Shown here one piece after another: positions 1 through 6,535 of a stretch of 14,833 nt of DNA. Within the stretch, counting starts at the first letter, position 1. Each line of letters begins with the position of its first letter. The stretch is from Actinomycetes bacterium (GTDB lineage: Bacteria; Actinomycetota; Aquicultoria; CAJVYJ01; JAUVQD01): contig DAOUYN010000004.1 in NCBI GenBank assembly GCA_030666075.1, positions 1 to 14,833 on the forward strand, in the 5' to 3' direction. The notes below the pieces were generated by a model. That model saw nothing but the letters and a program-made list of their open reading frames with translations. It made no database searches and was not told where the DNA came from. Made by a program: the position numbers and the translations under genes.

Positions 1-1692
1 GTGGTTACGAGCGATAGCCCGACGCCGGCGCAGATCGATAGTCGCCCGAGCGGTTTCGCCAAGTTCCAGGCGGCCTTCGGTCACCTTGCCCCTATGAACG
101 ACCAGATCGGCAACGGGAGCGATCGTATCGGAGACGACGAACGTCGCTGTCTCCGTGCGTATCTCGCCTCTGTCCCCAAGCTGCCCGCCCTTCTCAGCAT
201 AGAATGGTGTCTCATCTAAAATGACCTCTATCTCGTCCCCCGCCGACGCGGACGTCATCATCCGGTCCCCGTCAGCCAAAGCGACGACTTTTGCCTGCAC
301 TTCACCCTTTTCGTACCCGACGAAGCGGCTGGCGCCGACCTCCTCTTTAACGTCGTGATAGAGATTGTTGACAAAGATCTCCTTGTGTCCGGACCCCGAT
401 TGCTCGCGCGCCCGGCTCCGCTGCTCCTCCATGAGCGAGGCGAAAGCACCCCGGTCGACAGAGAAGCCGGATTCGATCGCGATCTCCTCAGTCAACTCGA
501 GCGGAAACCCGTATGTATCGTATAACTTGAAAACTGCCTCGCCCGGCAACTCCTTTAGGCCGGCCTCCTTCGCCTCGGCCAGAAAGTCATTTAAGATCAA
601 GAGACCCTGCTTGAGAGTCTCCTGAAACCGCTCTTCCTCGCGACCGGCAACAGTCTTAATGTAGTCGGCGTTGTCGCGGGTTTCGCCGTAGTCATCGCCG
701 ATCAATCCGACCGCCGTATCGATAAGGGGCGGCAAAAAGCTCTCCTTTATCCCCAGTAACCGCGCATGCCGGACCGCCCGACGCACCAGGCGCCGCAAGA
801 TATAGCCGCGGCCATCATTGCCGGGGAGGATGCCGTCGCCGATCATAAAGGTCAACGCCCGCGTGTGGTCGGCGATTATCCGCAAAGAGATATCCGTCTT
901 AGCGTCTGAGCCATAGGTCTTGGTGCTGACATTGGCGACATGATCGATGAGGGGTTTGAGTAAGTCGGTTTCGAAGTTGCTGGTCACACCCTGCAGCACG
1001 GACGTTATGCGCTCAAGGCCCATACCAGTGTCGATGTTCTTGCGTGGAAGCGGGCTCAGCTCGCCGGCCTCGTCGCGATTGGACTGCATAAAGACCAAAT
1101 TCCATAGTTCGAGGTAGCGGTCGCAATCGCAACCCGGCGCACAATCCGGTCTATCGCAGCCTAAACTTTCGCCTTGGTCGTAGAGTATCTCAGAAGACGG
1201 ACCGCAGGGTCCGGTCGGTCCGGCCGCCCAAAAATTGTCGTTGGCGCCAAGGCGGATAATGCGCTCGGCATCGAGGCCGACCTCGTTTTGCCAGATATCC
1301 GCCGCTTCATCATCAGACTCGAAGATCGTCACCCACAAGCGTTCGGCGTCGAGCCCGTAGACATCCGTCAGCAGCTCCCAAGCCCAGGCGATCGCTTCTT
1401 TCTTATAGTAGTCGCCAAAGGAGAAGTTCCCGAGCATCTCAAAGAAAGAGAGATGCCGCTTCGTCCGCCCGATCAATTCGATATCAGTGGTGCGCACACA
1501 CTTTTGGACACTCGTTGCCCGCGAGTAATCGACCTTGGTTTTACCTAGAAAAATAGGCTTGAAGGGCACCATCCCGGCCCCCGTCATAAGCATGGTAGGA
1601 TCGGCCGGCACAAGTGAAGCGCTCGGCACGACCTGATGGCCGCGCTCGGCAAAGAACTCGAGAAACTGTCGTCGGATATCGGCACTTTTCAT
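1..1692 (-). CDS. alaS: Alanyl-tRNA synthetase (AlaRS), C-terminal part cut off by window edge
   Basis: Charges tRNA-Ala with alanine in the cytoplasm. Translating the minus strand from ATG at 1692-1690 gives MKSADIRRQFLEFFAERGH, then PADPTMLMTGAGMVPFKP, a CVRTTDIELIGRTKRHLSFF segment and EMLGNFSFGDYY, all hallmarks of the class II AlaRS catalytic core. A cysteine-rich stretch GCDRPDCAPGCDCDRYLELW around residue 185 is typical of Gram-positive-type AlaRS. The frame stays open for 564 codons and ends at the edge on AIARNH, the beginning of the editing-domain HxxxH zinc site, so roughly the last 300 residues (rest of editing domain and C-Ala) lie outside. The start codon directly follows the TAA stop of the AI-2E gene with no gap, which implies translational coupling; a GGGAG lies about 11 bases upstream. 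Identity is very secure. Confidence 0.97.
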   Translation of the reverse strand, partial: MKSADIRRQFLEFFAERGHQVVPSASLVPADPTMLMTGAGMVPFKPIFLGKTKVDYSRATSVQKCVRTTDIELIGRTKRHLSFFEMLGNFSFGDYYKKEAIAWAWELLTDVYGLDAERLWVTIFESDDEAADIWQNEVGLDAERIIRLGANDNFWAAGPTGPCGPSSEILYDQGESLGCDRPDCAPGCDCDRYLELWNLVFMQSNRDEAGELSPLPRKNIDTGMGLERITSVLQGVTSNFETDLLKPLIDHVANVSTKTYGSDAKTDISLRIIADHTRALTFMIGDGILPGNDGRGYILRRLVRRAVRHARLLGIKESFLPPLIDTAVGLIGDDYGETRDNADYIKTVAGREEERFQETLKQGLLILNDFLAEAKEAGLKELPGEAVFKLYDTYGFPLELTEEIAIESGFSVDRGAFASLMEEQRSRAREQSGSGHKEIFVNNLYHDVKEEVGASRFVGYEKGEVQAKVVALADGDRMMTSASAGDEIEVILDETPFYAEKGGQLGDRGEIRTETATFVVSDTIAPVADLVVHRGKVTEGRLELGETARATIDLRRRRAIARNH

Positions 1693-2769
1693 TTAAACAG
1701 ACTCTCCCTGGGTTTCTTCCGCGATCTCGACAGGCTTATTGAACACAAAGTGGAGCAGGATCGCCTTGAGCGCCGCCGCGATGGGGATGGCAAAAAGAAG
1801 CCCGACAAACCCGATGAGCGTCACTCCCATCAAGAGCGCAAAGACAATAACGGTTGGATGGAGATTGACCGTATGGCGCATCACGAACGGCGAGATGACC
1901 AACGCATCTACCTGCTGGATGATCGCGATGCCGATTATAACGAGTATGGCTTGCTGGGGAGAGTCGTAGAGCGCGACGATGGCCGCAGCGCCGCCGCCCA
2001 CTATGGCTCCAAGGTAGGGAACGATATTCAAAACGCCCGAGAGCAGTCCTAGAAGAAACGCGAATTCCACCCCGAGAATAAGGAGCCAGACCGTGATCAT
2101 CACGCCCACTGCCAGGGCGATGATGACCTGACCGCGCAAGTAACCGCCGACAGCGGAATTAACTTCATTAAAGATATGGGCGACGTTGTCGCGATAGCGT
2201 TCCGGCAACAGCTCCATTATCGTTTCGTTGATCGCCGGGGCATCTTTGAGAATATAGAATGCCAGCAACCAAGCGATCACGATGTTGAAAATGCCCCCAA
2301 AGAACCCGACCGCCGAGGCCGGGATGTTCGCCGCCAGACTCAGGGCCACGCCCCCGACCTGTTCTTGGGCCTGGGAGATAACCGCGTCCAGCTCCTTTGG
2401 AAACCTGAACCGGAGTTCCGAGAACTGCTCCTCGGCCAACTCCAGGGCCTGGGGAAAGAGGCTGATCAATTCATTGACCTGCAGAACCAGGACAGGGACC
2501 ACAAAAAGCATCAGCAAAGTGATCAGGGAAAAAACGATCAGGTAGGCAACCAGGACGGCCAGCATCCGCGGGGTCCGCCGCTTTACGAGCATCTCGACGA
2601 ACGGCCGCGCCAGATAAACGATGATAGCGGCATACAGGAAAGGGATAAGCGCGCCGCGGATCAGGACCAAAACATAGAGGGCGAAACCGGATATGATGAC
2701 GCCGCCGATTATCGCGGCGAAAAACGTCGCGTATCGGCGGTATCTCTCAGTGGCTTCATTGGTCGTCAC
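1693..2769 (-). CDS. AI-2E family (PerM/YdiK-type) transporter-like membrane protein
   Basis: A 358-residue polytopic membrane protein. About eight hydrophobic segments are visible (roughly residues 16-36, 40-55, 70-100, 155-175, 213-235, 238-265, 274-292, 305-335), with a long hydrophilic loop at 100-150. This layout, the SGVLNIVPYLGAIVGG segment and the LHPTVIVFALLMG segment match the AI-2E transporter family, whose members have been linked to quorum-signal export or to sodium/proton antiport; the substrate here cannot be told. The only available start is GTG at 2769-2767, because an in-frame TAG lies seven codons upstream with no other start codon between. It has no clear Shine-Dalgarno sequence, and a short inverted repeat lies just ahead of it. 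It sits 41 bases after the sigma gene and abuts alaS. Family membership is secure, function is not. Confidence 0.9.
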   Translation of the reverse strand: MTTNEATERYRRYATFFAAIIGGVIISGFALYVLVLIRGALIPFLYAAIIVYLARPFVEMLVKRRTPRMLAVLVAYLIVFSLITLLMLFVVPVLVLQVNELISLFPQALELAEEQFSELRFRFPKELDAVISQAQEQVGGVALSLAANIPASAVGFFGGIFNIVIAWLLAFYILKDAPAINETIMELLPERYRDNVAHIFNEVNSAVGGYLRGQVIIALAVGVMITVWLLILGVEFAFLLGLLSGVLNIVPYLGAIVGGGAAAIVALYDSPQQAILVIIGIAIIQQVDALVISPFVMRHTVNLHPTVIVFALLMGVTLIGFVGLLFAIPIAAALKAILLHFVFNKPVEIAEETQGESV

Positions 2770-2775
2770 AAGAGA

Positions 2776-2793
2776 GATTAGTTTACGCTAATC
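2776..2793. repeat. Perfect 6+6 inverted repeat (GATTAG-N6-CTAATC) ahead of the AI-2E gene
   Basis: In the 41-base gap between the sigma-factor stop and the AI-2E GTG start, GATTAG and CTAATC flank a six-base spacer. It is AT-rich and followed on the transcribed strand by TCTCTT, not a T run, so it is a poor candidate for an intrinsic terminator. It could be a small hairpin near the initiation site or a protein-binding site. A 6-bp repeat can occur by chance. Confidence 0.35.
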
Positions 2794-2810
2794 AGGCCCT
2801 GTTCCTCAAA

Positions 2811-3590
2811 TCATTCTTCGAAAGAGAGCATCTTTTGCCTTAAGACCTGAAGCGTGCGCCTGAGCAAGCGCGACACGTGCATCTGTGAGATGTCCAGCTC
2901 GGACGCGATCTCCGTCTGCGTCAGCCCGCGGAAAAACCGAAGGTAGAGTATCTTCTGCTCCTGCGGCGTCAGGTCTTTGAGGGCGGCCCCGAGACTGGCT
3001 CTATCCTCCAGCCCGACCAGCTGCTTATCGTTCTCGCCGATGTATTCGAGAAGAGAAAAGTTCTCACTTGACTCGTTTGAAAGGTCGCCGTCGAGCGAGA
3101 TAAAGTTATAGGCCTCACTCGTCTCCATCGCCTCGATGACCTCCTCTGAGGTCACGCCGAGCTTGTCGGCGATCTCCTTGATGGTCGGAGTGCGCCGGAG
3201 CTCCTGAGTCAACCCATTCACTATCTGGTTGACCTGTAAATTAAGCTCCTGAAGCCGCCTCGGCACGCGGATGGCCCAGCCCTTGTCGCGAAAATATCTT
3301 TTCAGCTCGCCGACAATGGTGGGGGTCGCGTAGGTGGTGAATTCGACCGCCCGCTCGATATCGAACCTGTCGATCGCCTTGATCAGGCCGATCGTGCCGA
3401 CCTGTATCAGATCGTCAAGCGGTTCGCCTCTGCTTTTGAAACGGCGCGCCAGATACTCAACGAGATTGATGTACATTCTGACAAGCTCATCGCGAATCTC
3501 CGGGTCGCTGCTCTCCCGGTACTCAATAAATAACGCGTATGTCTTCCCCCGGTCCCAGACCAGAGAACGGTTTTGTCCGGCTTCAGCCAC
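2811..3590 (-). CDS. RNA polymerase sigma factor, SigB/SigF/SigG-type (sigma-70 group 3)
   Basis: Directs RNA polymerase to a stress or developmental regulon. The 259-residue protein has region 2 (about residues 30-105: VEYLARRFKSRGEPLDDLIQ, GLIKAIDRFD, FTTYATPTIVGELKRYFRDK), followed by WAIRVPRRLQEL, which is characteristic of the SigB/F/G subfamily. Region 3 lies at about 115-160 (RRTPTIKEIADKLGV) and region 4 at about 205-255, with the helix-turn-helix LTQTEIASELDISQMHVSRL. Region 1.1 is absent, as usual for group 3. The start is GTG at 3590-3588, with AGGAGG six bases upstream; this Shine-Dalgarno overlaps the TAG stop of the RsbW-like gene, so the two are translationally coupled. The neighbour is the expected anti-sigma partner; no anti-anti-sigma (STAS) gene is in the window. 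Which of SigB, SigF or another member it corresponds to cannot be decided. Confidence 0.95.
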   Translation of the reverse strand: MAEAGQNRSLVWDRGKTYALFIEYRESSDPEIRDELVRMYINLVEYLARRFKSRGEPLDDLIQVGTIGLIKAIDRFDIERAVEFTTYATPTIVGELKRYFRDKGWAIRVPRRLQELNLQVNQIVNGLTQELRRTPTIKEIADKLGVTSEEVIEAMETSEAYNFISLDGDLSNESSENFSLLEYIGENDKQLVGLEDRASLGAALKDLTPQEQKILYLRFFRGLTQTEIASELDISQMHVSRLLRRTLQVLRQKMLSFEE

Positions 3591-3600
3591 TCAAGTCCTC

Positions 3601-3975
3601 CTACACATTCTTGACTAAGCGCAAGTCAAACTCGGTGTCCGAGCCCCCGTGTGTCAACTCGTCAACGACTGCTTCAAGGATAAAATTACCGAAATCGTCA
3701 GCGGGTTTCTCTTCCCTTACCCCCGCGGCTACCTTGCCCTTGAGCTCGATAGTCAACGAAATGTCATTAGTCGTAAAATACATTTGAAGCGGGCTTTCGA
3801 CCCCGCGGCGCATGGCCGTAAGGAAAGCCTCCTCGACCGCGATCTTCAAATCATCCACCGCATCGAGATCAAAACCCGTCCGTGCCGCGATACCGGAAAC
3901 GAACAATCTTAAGAGTCTCGCAAACTCTTTTTCAATGGGTAGTTCAAGATATATTCGGCCATCTGTTTCTACCAA
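3601..3975 (-). CDS. RsbW/SpoIIAB-like anti-sigma factor (GHKL fold) with degenerate ATP site
   Basis: A 124-residue protein resembling anti-sigma kinases that sequester SigB/SigF-type factors. The N-terminal half (IEKEFARLLRLFVSGIA, then DDLKIAVEEAF at residues 41-51) matches the first helices and the N-box helix of RsbW-like GHKL proteins, and the C-terminal FILEAVVDEL with the strand FDLRLVK matches the family end. The key ATP-site features look altered. The N-box asparagine position (EAxTN in relatives) reads EAFLT with Thr53; no DxGxG motif follows the strand SLTIEL; and the GLGL-type lid motif reads DFGNF. It may therefore bind sigma without being an active kinase. The start is TTG at 3975-3973, supported by AAAGGGG five bases upstream; no ATG fits. 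It lies 10 bases before the sigma gene with its stop inside that gene's Shine-Dalgarno. The family call rests on local similarity plus context. Confidence 0.8.
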   Translation of the reverse strand: MVETDGRIYLELPIEKEFARLLRLFVSGIAARTGFDLDAVDDLKIAVEEAFLTAMRRGVESPLQMYFTTNDISLTIELKGKVAAGVREEKPADDFGNFILEAVVDELTHGGSDTEFDLRLVKNV

Positions 3976-4005
3976 CCCGACCCCTTTCTAAAACAGACAT
4001 TGTGC

Positions 4006-4374
4006 TTAATCTTTATTTGTTTCCCGCCTCACCAATCGCGACAAAGCCGCACTCGCACCGGAAGCGAGCCCTGCGACCCGGATAAACGGGGAGGAGACCG
4101 CGCGCTGTACAAAGCCGGTCGTGTTCTGAACGCTGGCGCTTACTTCTTCGAAGGTAGCGACCAACTGCTCGACGCGTTCCATCTCAGAGTTTACCCCATC
4201 GAGAGTAGTTTGAAGCTTACTAAGGACAGGAGGAAGGTCTTCGTTGAGATTGACCAGAAGATCTTCGAATTTTCGCAGCGTCCGATAGAGCTGCCCCAAG
4301 ACGAAAATGACGAAGCCTATCAGGGCCAAAAGGCCGATCGTCAACGCCAGCTGCAAAAAATAATATGAACTCAT
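4006..4374 (-). CDS. DUF948-like single-pass membrane protein
   Basis: A 122-residue protein of unknown function. Residues 5-28 (FLQLALTIGLLALIGFVIFV) form one N-terminal membrane segment. Residues 30-90 are a probable coiled coil (LYRTLRKFEDLLVNLNEDLP, LQTTLDGVNSEMERVEQLV, then EEVSASVQNTTGFVQRAVSS), and the tail is basic (LVRRETNKD). This is the DUF948 pattern of one TM helix followed by a heptad-rich region. DUF948 genes lie near alaS in Streptomyces and other actinobacteria, which fits the alaS downstream here. The start is ATG at 4374-4372; a longer reading in the same frame extends into iscU and looks non-biological (arginine-rich). No clear Shine-Dalgarno is present. A short GC-rich hairpin covers the iscU stop just ahead of it. 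Confidence 0.8.
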   Translation of the reverse strand: MSSYYFLQLALTIGLLALIGFVIFVLGQLYRTLRKFEDLLVNLNEDLPPVLSKLQTTLDGVNSEMERVEQLVATFEEVSASVQNTTGFVQRAVSSPFIRVAGLASGASAALSRLVRRETNKD

Positions 4375-4381
4375 AATGGCG

Positions 4382-4394
4382 GCCGAGGCTCGGC
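4382..4394. repeat. Short GC-rich hairpin in the iscU/DUF948 junction
   Basis: GCCGA and TCGGC pair around a three-base loop, overlapping the last base of the iscU stop codon. No T run follows on the transcribed strand, so it is not an intrinsic terminator by sequence. It could mark a processing or mRNA-stability point between the Fe-S genes and the genes behind them. A 5-bp stem is weak evidence. Confidence 0.25.
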
Positions 4395-4774
4395 TACTTG
4401 GCCGCGGCCTTCTGTTTCTCCAGGTAGTCGTCAATAGCCACATGCAGAGCATCGGCGGCCAAGTTCGAACAATGCATCTTCTGCGGCGGTAGGCCGTCAA
4501 GCTCCTCAGCGACTGATTTGTTGGAGATAGCCAGGGCTTCCTCGATCGTTTTGCCCTTGACCATCTCAGTCACCATACTCGAAGTGGCTACCGCTGCCCC
4601 GCAACCGAAGGTCTTGAACTTGACGTCTGCGACCCGATCGTCCTCTATTTTCACGGTCAGCTTCATGACATCGCCGCATGTGGGATTGCCGACTTGGCCA
4701 ACCCCGTCCGCGTTATCTATCTCGCCGACATTGCGTGGATTGCTGAAATGGTCCATTACTTTTTCGCTATACAT
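4394..4774 (-). CDS. iscU: Fe-S cluster assembly scaffold IscU/NifU N-terminal type
   Basis: Scaffold on which [2Fe-2S] and [4Fe-4S] clusters are built with sulfur from IscS. The 126-residue protein begins MYSEKVMDHFSNPRNVG and carries the three ligand cysteines at C33 (NPTCGD, with D35), C58 (FGCGAA) and C102 (MHCSNLA). This is the full length of a stand-alone IscU, without the C-terminal NifU domains. LPPQK at residues 95-99 corresponds to the LPPVK motif recognised by the HscA chaperone in proteobacterial IscU. The start is ATG at 4774-4772 with GGGAGGA a few bases upstream. It lies 32 bases after iscS in the same operon. Cysteines of the IscU type, and the absence of a SufU-type zinc-site insertion, favour IscU over SufU. 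Confidence 0.95.
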   Translation of the reverse strand: MYSEKVMDHFSNPRNVGEIDNADGVGQVGNPTCGDVMKLTVKIEDDRVADVKFKTFGCGAAVATSSMVTEMVKGKTIEEALAISNKSVAEELDGLPPQKMHCSNLAADALHVAIDDYLEKQKAAAK

Positions 4775-4806
4775 TGGTCCTCCCTCGCCTTAATGGCATT
4801 GTCCTG

Positions 4807-6042
4807 TCAGATCTCGTCGTGCGCGTGATGGTGGTCAGGGCCGTCCTCCGGGTGCTCCGTCATGAACATCTCGGCCGTCTCGCCCGCGTGGAACGGCGAC
4901 ATCTGGCGCAGCCGCGTCACGATCCCCGGCAGTATTCTCAAAAGTTCGTCAACTTCGGCCTCGGTCGATGAACGGCCCATGGTGATACGCAACGATCCGT
5001 GCGCATCAACAGCCGAATATCCCATTGCCAAGATGACGTGTGAAGGCTCCAGGGAATGTGATGAACAGGCTGAACCGCTGGACGCGGCGACACCCATCAT
5101 GTCCAGATTCAATATCAACGACTCGCCTTCGATAAACTTGAACGAAAAGCACGCGCTCCCGGGGAGGCGGCGAACCGGATCTCCCAAGTATTGCACCTCG
5201 TCAATCGAAGAGAGAACTCCGTCGACCAGACGCTCCCTCAGCGCCGCCAATCGCTTGGTCTTCTCTTCCCGCTCCTCTTCGACGACTTCCAGTGCTCTGG
5301 CCAAGCCGACGATGCCTGATACGTTCTCAGTCCCGGAGCGTTTATTGCGCTCTTGGCCGCCCCCGTGGATTATCGGGTTGATGCGAGTACCCTTGCGAAC
5401 ATATAGAGCGCCGACTCCCTTGGGACCATGAAACTTATGTCCTGAGATCGAAAGCATATCGACGCCGAGTTCGTTGACGTCGATAGCCAGGTTGCCGACC
5501 GCCTGCACCGCATCGGAATGAAAAGCAATACCCTTGCCGCCGAGGAGCGCCGCTATTTCTTTGACCGGCTGGATAGTGCCGACAACATTATTGGCGAGCA
5601 TGATGCTGACGAGAATCGTCTCGTCCGTGAGCGCAGCAGCAACATCGGCAGGATCGACCATCCCCTTCGAGTCGACAGGAACATAGGTCACCTGAAATCC
5701 GTTTTTCTCCAGATACTTAAGCGGCTCCATAACGGCGGGATGCTCGATCGTGGATGTCACGATATGATTGCCCCGCTTGCGCTTGGCGTCAGCGACGCCC
5801 TTGATAGCCAGGTTGTCCGCCTCCGAGCCGCCGGCCGTGAAAATTATCTCTTTCGGGTCATCGGCCCCCAGAAGAGCGGCGATCGACTCCCGGGCATCTT
5901 GTAAAGCGACCTTCGCCGCCCGACCGGTCTCGTAGACGCTCGACGGGTTTCCATAGTTGTCCGTCAAGAACGTCACCATTGCCTCTGCCGCGGCCGGCAG
6001 GACCGGCGTGGTGGCACTGTGGTCGAAATATATCTTATTCAT
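4807..6042 (-). CDS. iscS: Cysteine desulfurase (NifS/IscS family)
   Basis: PLP enzyme that removes sulfur from cysteine and passes it as persulfide to the IscU scaffold. The 411-residue protein starts MNKIYFDHSATTPVLPAAAE. It has H101 (IEHPAV), D177 and Q180 (HSDAVQ), the PLP lysine K203 (ISGHKFHGPKG) and the catalytic cysteine C326 (SSGSACSSHSLEPSHV). These are typical of group I NifS/IscS enzymes. The start is ATG at 6042-6040 with GAGGGG upstream; a longer reading overlaps iscR in an unlikely way. It overlaps the iscR stop by eight bases, implying coupling. The C-terminus is unusual: after the FMTEHPEDG segment it ends PDHHHAHDEI, a histidine- and acid-rich tail of about 15 residues. IscS and NifS labels are interchangeable here; the iscR-iscS-iscU order supports the housekeeping role. 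Confidence 0.97.
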   Translation of the reverse strand: MNKIYFDHSATTPVLPAAAEAMVTFLTDNYGNPSSVYETGRAAKVALQDARESIAALLGADDPKEIIFTAGGSEADNLAIKGVADAKRKRGNHIVTSTIEHPAVMEPLKYLEKNGFQVTYVPVDSKGMVDPADVAAALTDETILVSIMLANNVVGTIQPVKEIAALLGGKGIAFHSDAVQAVGNLAIDVNELGVDMLSISGHKFHGPKGVGALYVRKGTRINPIIHGGGQERNKRSGTENVSGIVGLARALEVVEEEREEKTKRLAALRERLVDGVLSSIDEVQYLGDPVRRLPGSACFSFKFIEGESLILNLDMMGVAASSGSACSSHSLEPSHVILAMGYSAVDAHGSLRITMGRSSTEAEVDELLRILPGIVTRLRQMSPFHAGETAEMFMTEHPEDGPDHHHAHDEI

Positions 6043-6439
6043 GCGGCGCCCCCTCTGCGACCAGATCTTCCAGATTGATGCCGTCAAGCGTCTCTGTTAT
6101 CGAGCGCTCTATCTTGTCCAATACCGACCGGGTGGAACAGCCCCCAAGATGGGTGCAGTCTGATTCACAGCGGGCGGGAGAAAGCGTCCCTTCCAAAGTC
6201 TCTACGACCTTACCGACAGTGATCTGGCCCGGCGGATTCTTCAGACGATATCCTCCGCGAGGACCTCTTGTGGACTCCAGGAGCCCGGCCCGGCGTAAGT
6301 CTGACATTATCTGTTCCAAAAACGTCTCAGGGATGGCCTCGCGCCGCGCCAGCTCTTTAATAGAGAGCTTACTGTCGAACTCCCGCGCCAGTCCTATCAT
6401 CGCCCTGATACCATATTCAGTCCGTTGAGAGACCTTCAT
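6035..6439 (-). CDS. iscR: Rrf2-family transcriptional regulator, IscR-like Fe-S sensor
   Basis: DNA-binding regulator that in known IscR proteins senses Fe-S status through a [2Fe-2S] cluster and represses the isc operon. The 134-residue protein starts MKVSQRTEYGIRAMIGLARE, the usual Rrf2 opening. The winged helix includes the recognition region ETFLEQIMSDLRRAGLLEST and the wing RGPRGGYRL. Three cysteines C91, C95 and C101 (CESDCTHLGGC) form a CX3CX5C pattern at the usual cluster position; E. coli IscR has CX5CX5C. The start is ATG at 6439-6437; the Shine-Dalgarno is weak (GGAG is about 14 bases away), and a longer in-frame reading covers the operator and promoter and is rejected. It overlaps iscS by eight bases. 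The upstream palindrome suggests autoregulation. CymR-like sulfur regulation is the alternative, but the cysteines favour IscR. Confidence 0.92.
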   Translation of the reverse strand: MKVSQRTEYGIRAMIGLAREFDSKLSIKELARREAIPETFLEQIMSDLRRAGLLESTRGPRGGYRLKNPPGQITVGKVVETLEGTLSPARCESDCTHLGGCSTRSVLDKIERSITETLDGINLEDLVAEGAPHE

Positions 6440-6454
6440 GACTTTGATTGCTCC

Positions 6455-6479
6455 ATTCCTTACCAATTTAGTCAGGTTT
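6455..6479. promoter_or_regulatory. Probable IscR type-1-like operator
   Basis: On the minus strand, left half AAACCTGACTAAA joins right half TTGGTAAGGAAT to make 25 bases. Compared by eye with the E. coli type-1 IscR consensus (ATASYYGACT, RWWW, YAGTCRRSTAT), 21 of 25 positions agree. It starts four bases after the -10 element of the predicted iscR promoter and so covers the likely transcription start, as expected for repression. The consensus is from proteobacteria; binding here is inferred. Confidence 0.65.
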
Positions 6480-6483
6480 GGGT

Positions 6484-6513
6484 AGAATAGCACCGTCGAT
6501 GATGGGCGGTCAA
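6484..6513 (-). promoter_or_regulatory. Predicted sigma-70-type promoter of the iscR operon
   Basis: On the minus strand, TTGACC (6513-6508, five of six matches to TTGACA), an 18-base spacer and TATTCT (6489-6484, four of six to TATAAT). The predicted start is near 6477, inside the operator and about 38 bases ahead of the iscR ATG. It lies in the 96-base gap between rarA and iscR, and no terminator-like hairpin with a T run is visible there. Confidence 0.6.
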
Positions 6514-6535
6514 CCGTCAGGGGATCGGGTCCGCG

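Noticed and set aside
2176..2781. Plus-strand open frame of 201 codons opposite the AI-2E gene
   Set aside because: Its charged, low-complexity composition is what the reverse strand of a hydrophobic membrane protein gene yields; the minus-strand frame has a clear family match.
3976..4005. SigB-type autoregulatory promoter ahead of the anti-sigma gene
   Set aside because: GTTTTA is present, but the GGGTTG-like element is too close (10 bases) and overlaps the start codon.
4375..4500. N-terminal extension of the DUF948-like protein to 4500
   Set aside because: The extra 42 residues overlap iscU and are arginine-rich nonsense; ATG 4374 directly precedes the membrane segment.
6440..6493. N-terminal extension of iscR to 6493
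   Set aside because: It would translate the operator and -10 region; Rrf2 proteins begin at MKVSQRTEYG.
6490..6535. Intrinsic terminator after rarA
   Set aside because: Only a 4-bp CGGT/ACCG pairing is visible and there is no T run; part of the stretch is better explained as a -35 element.
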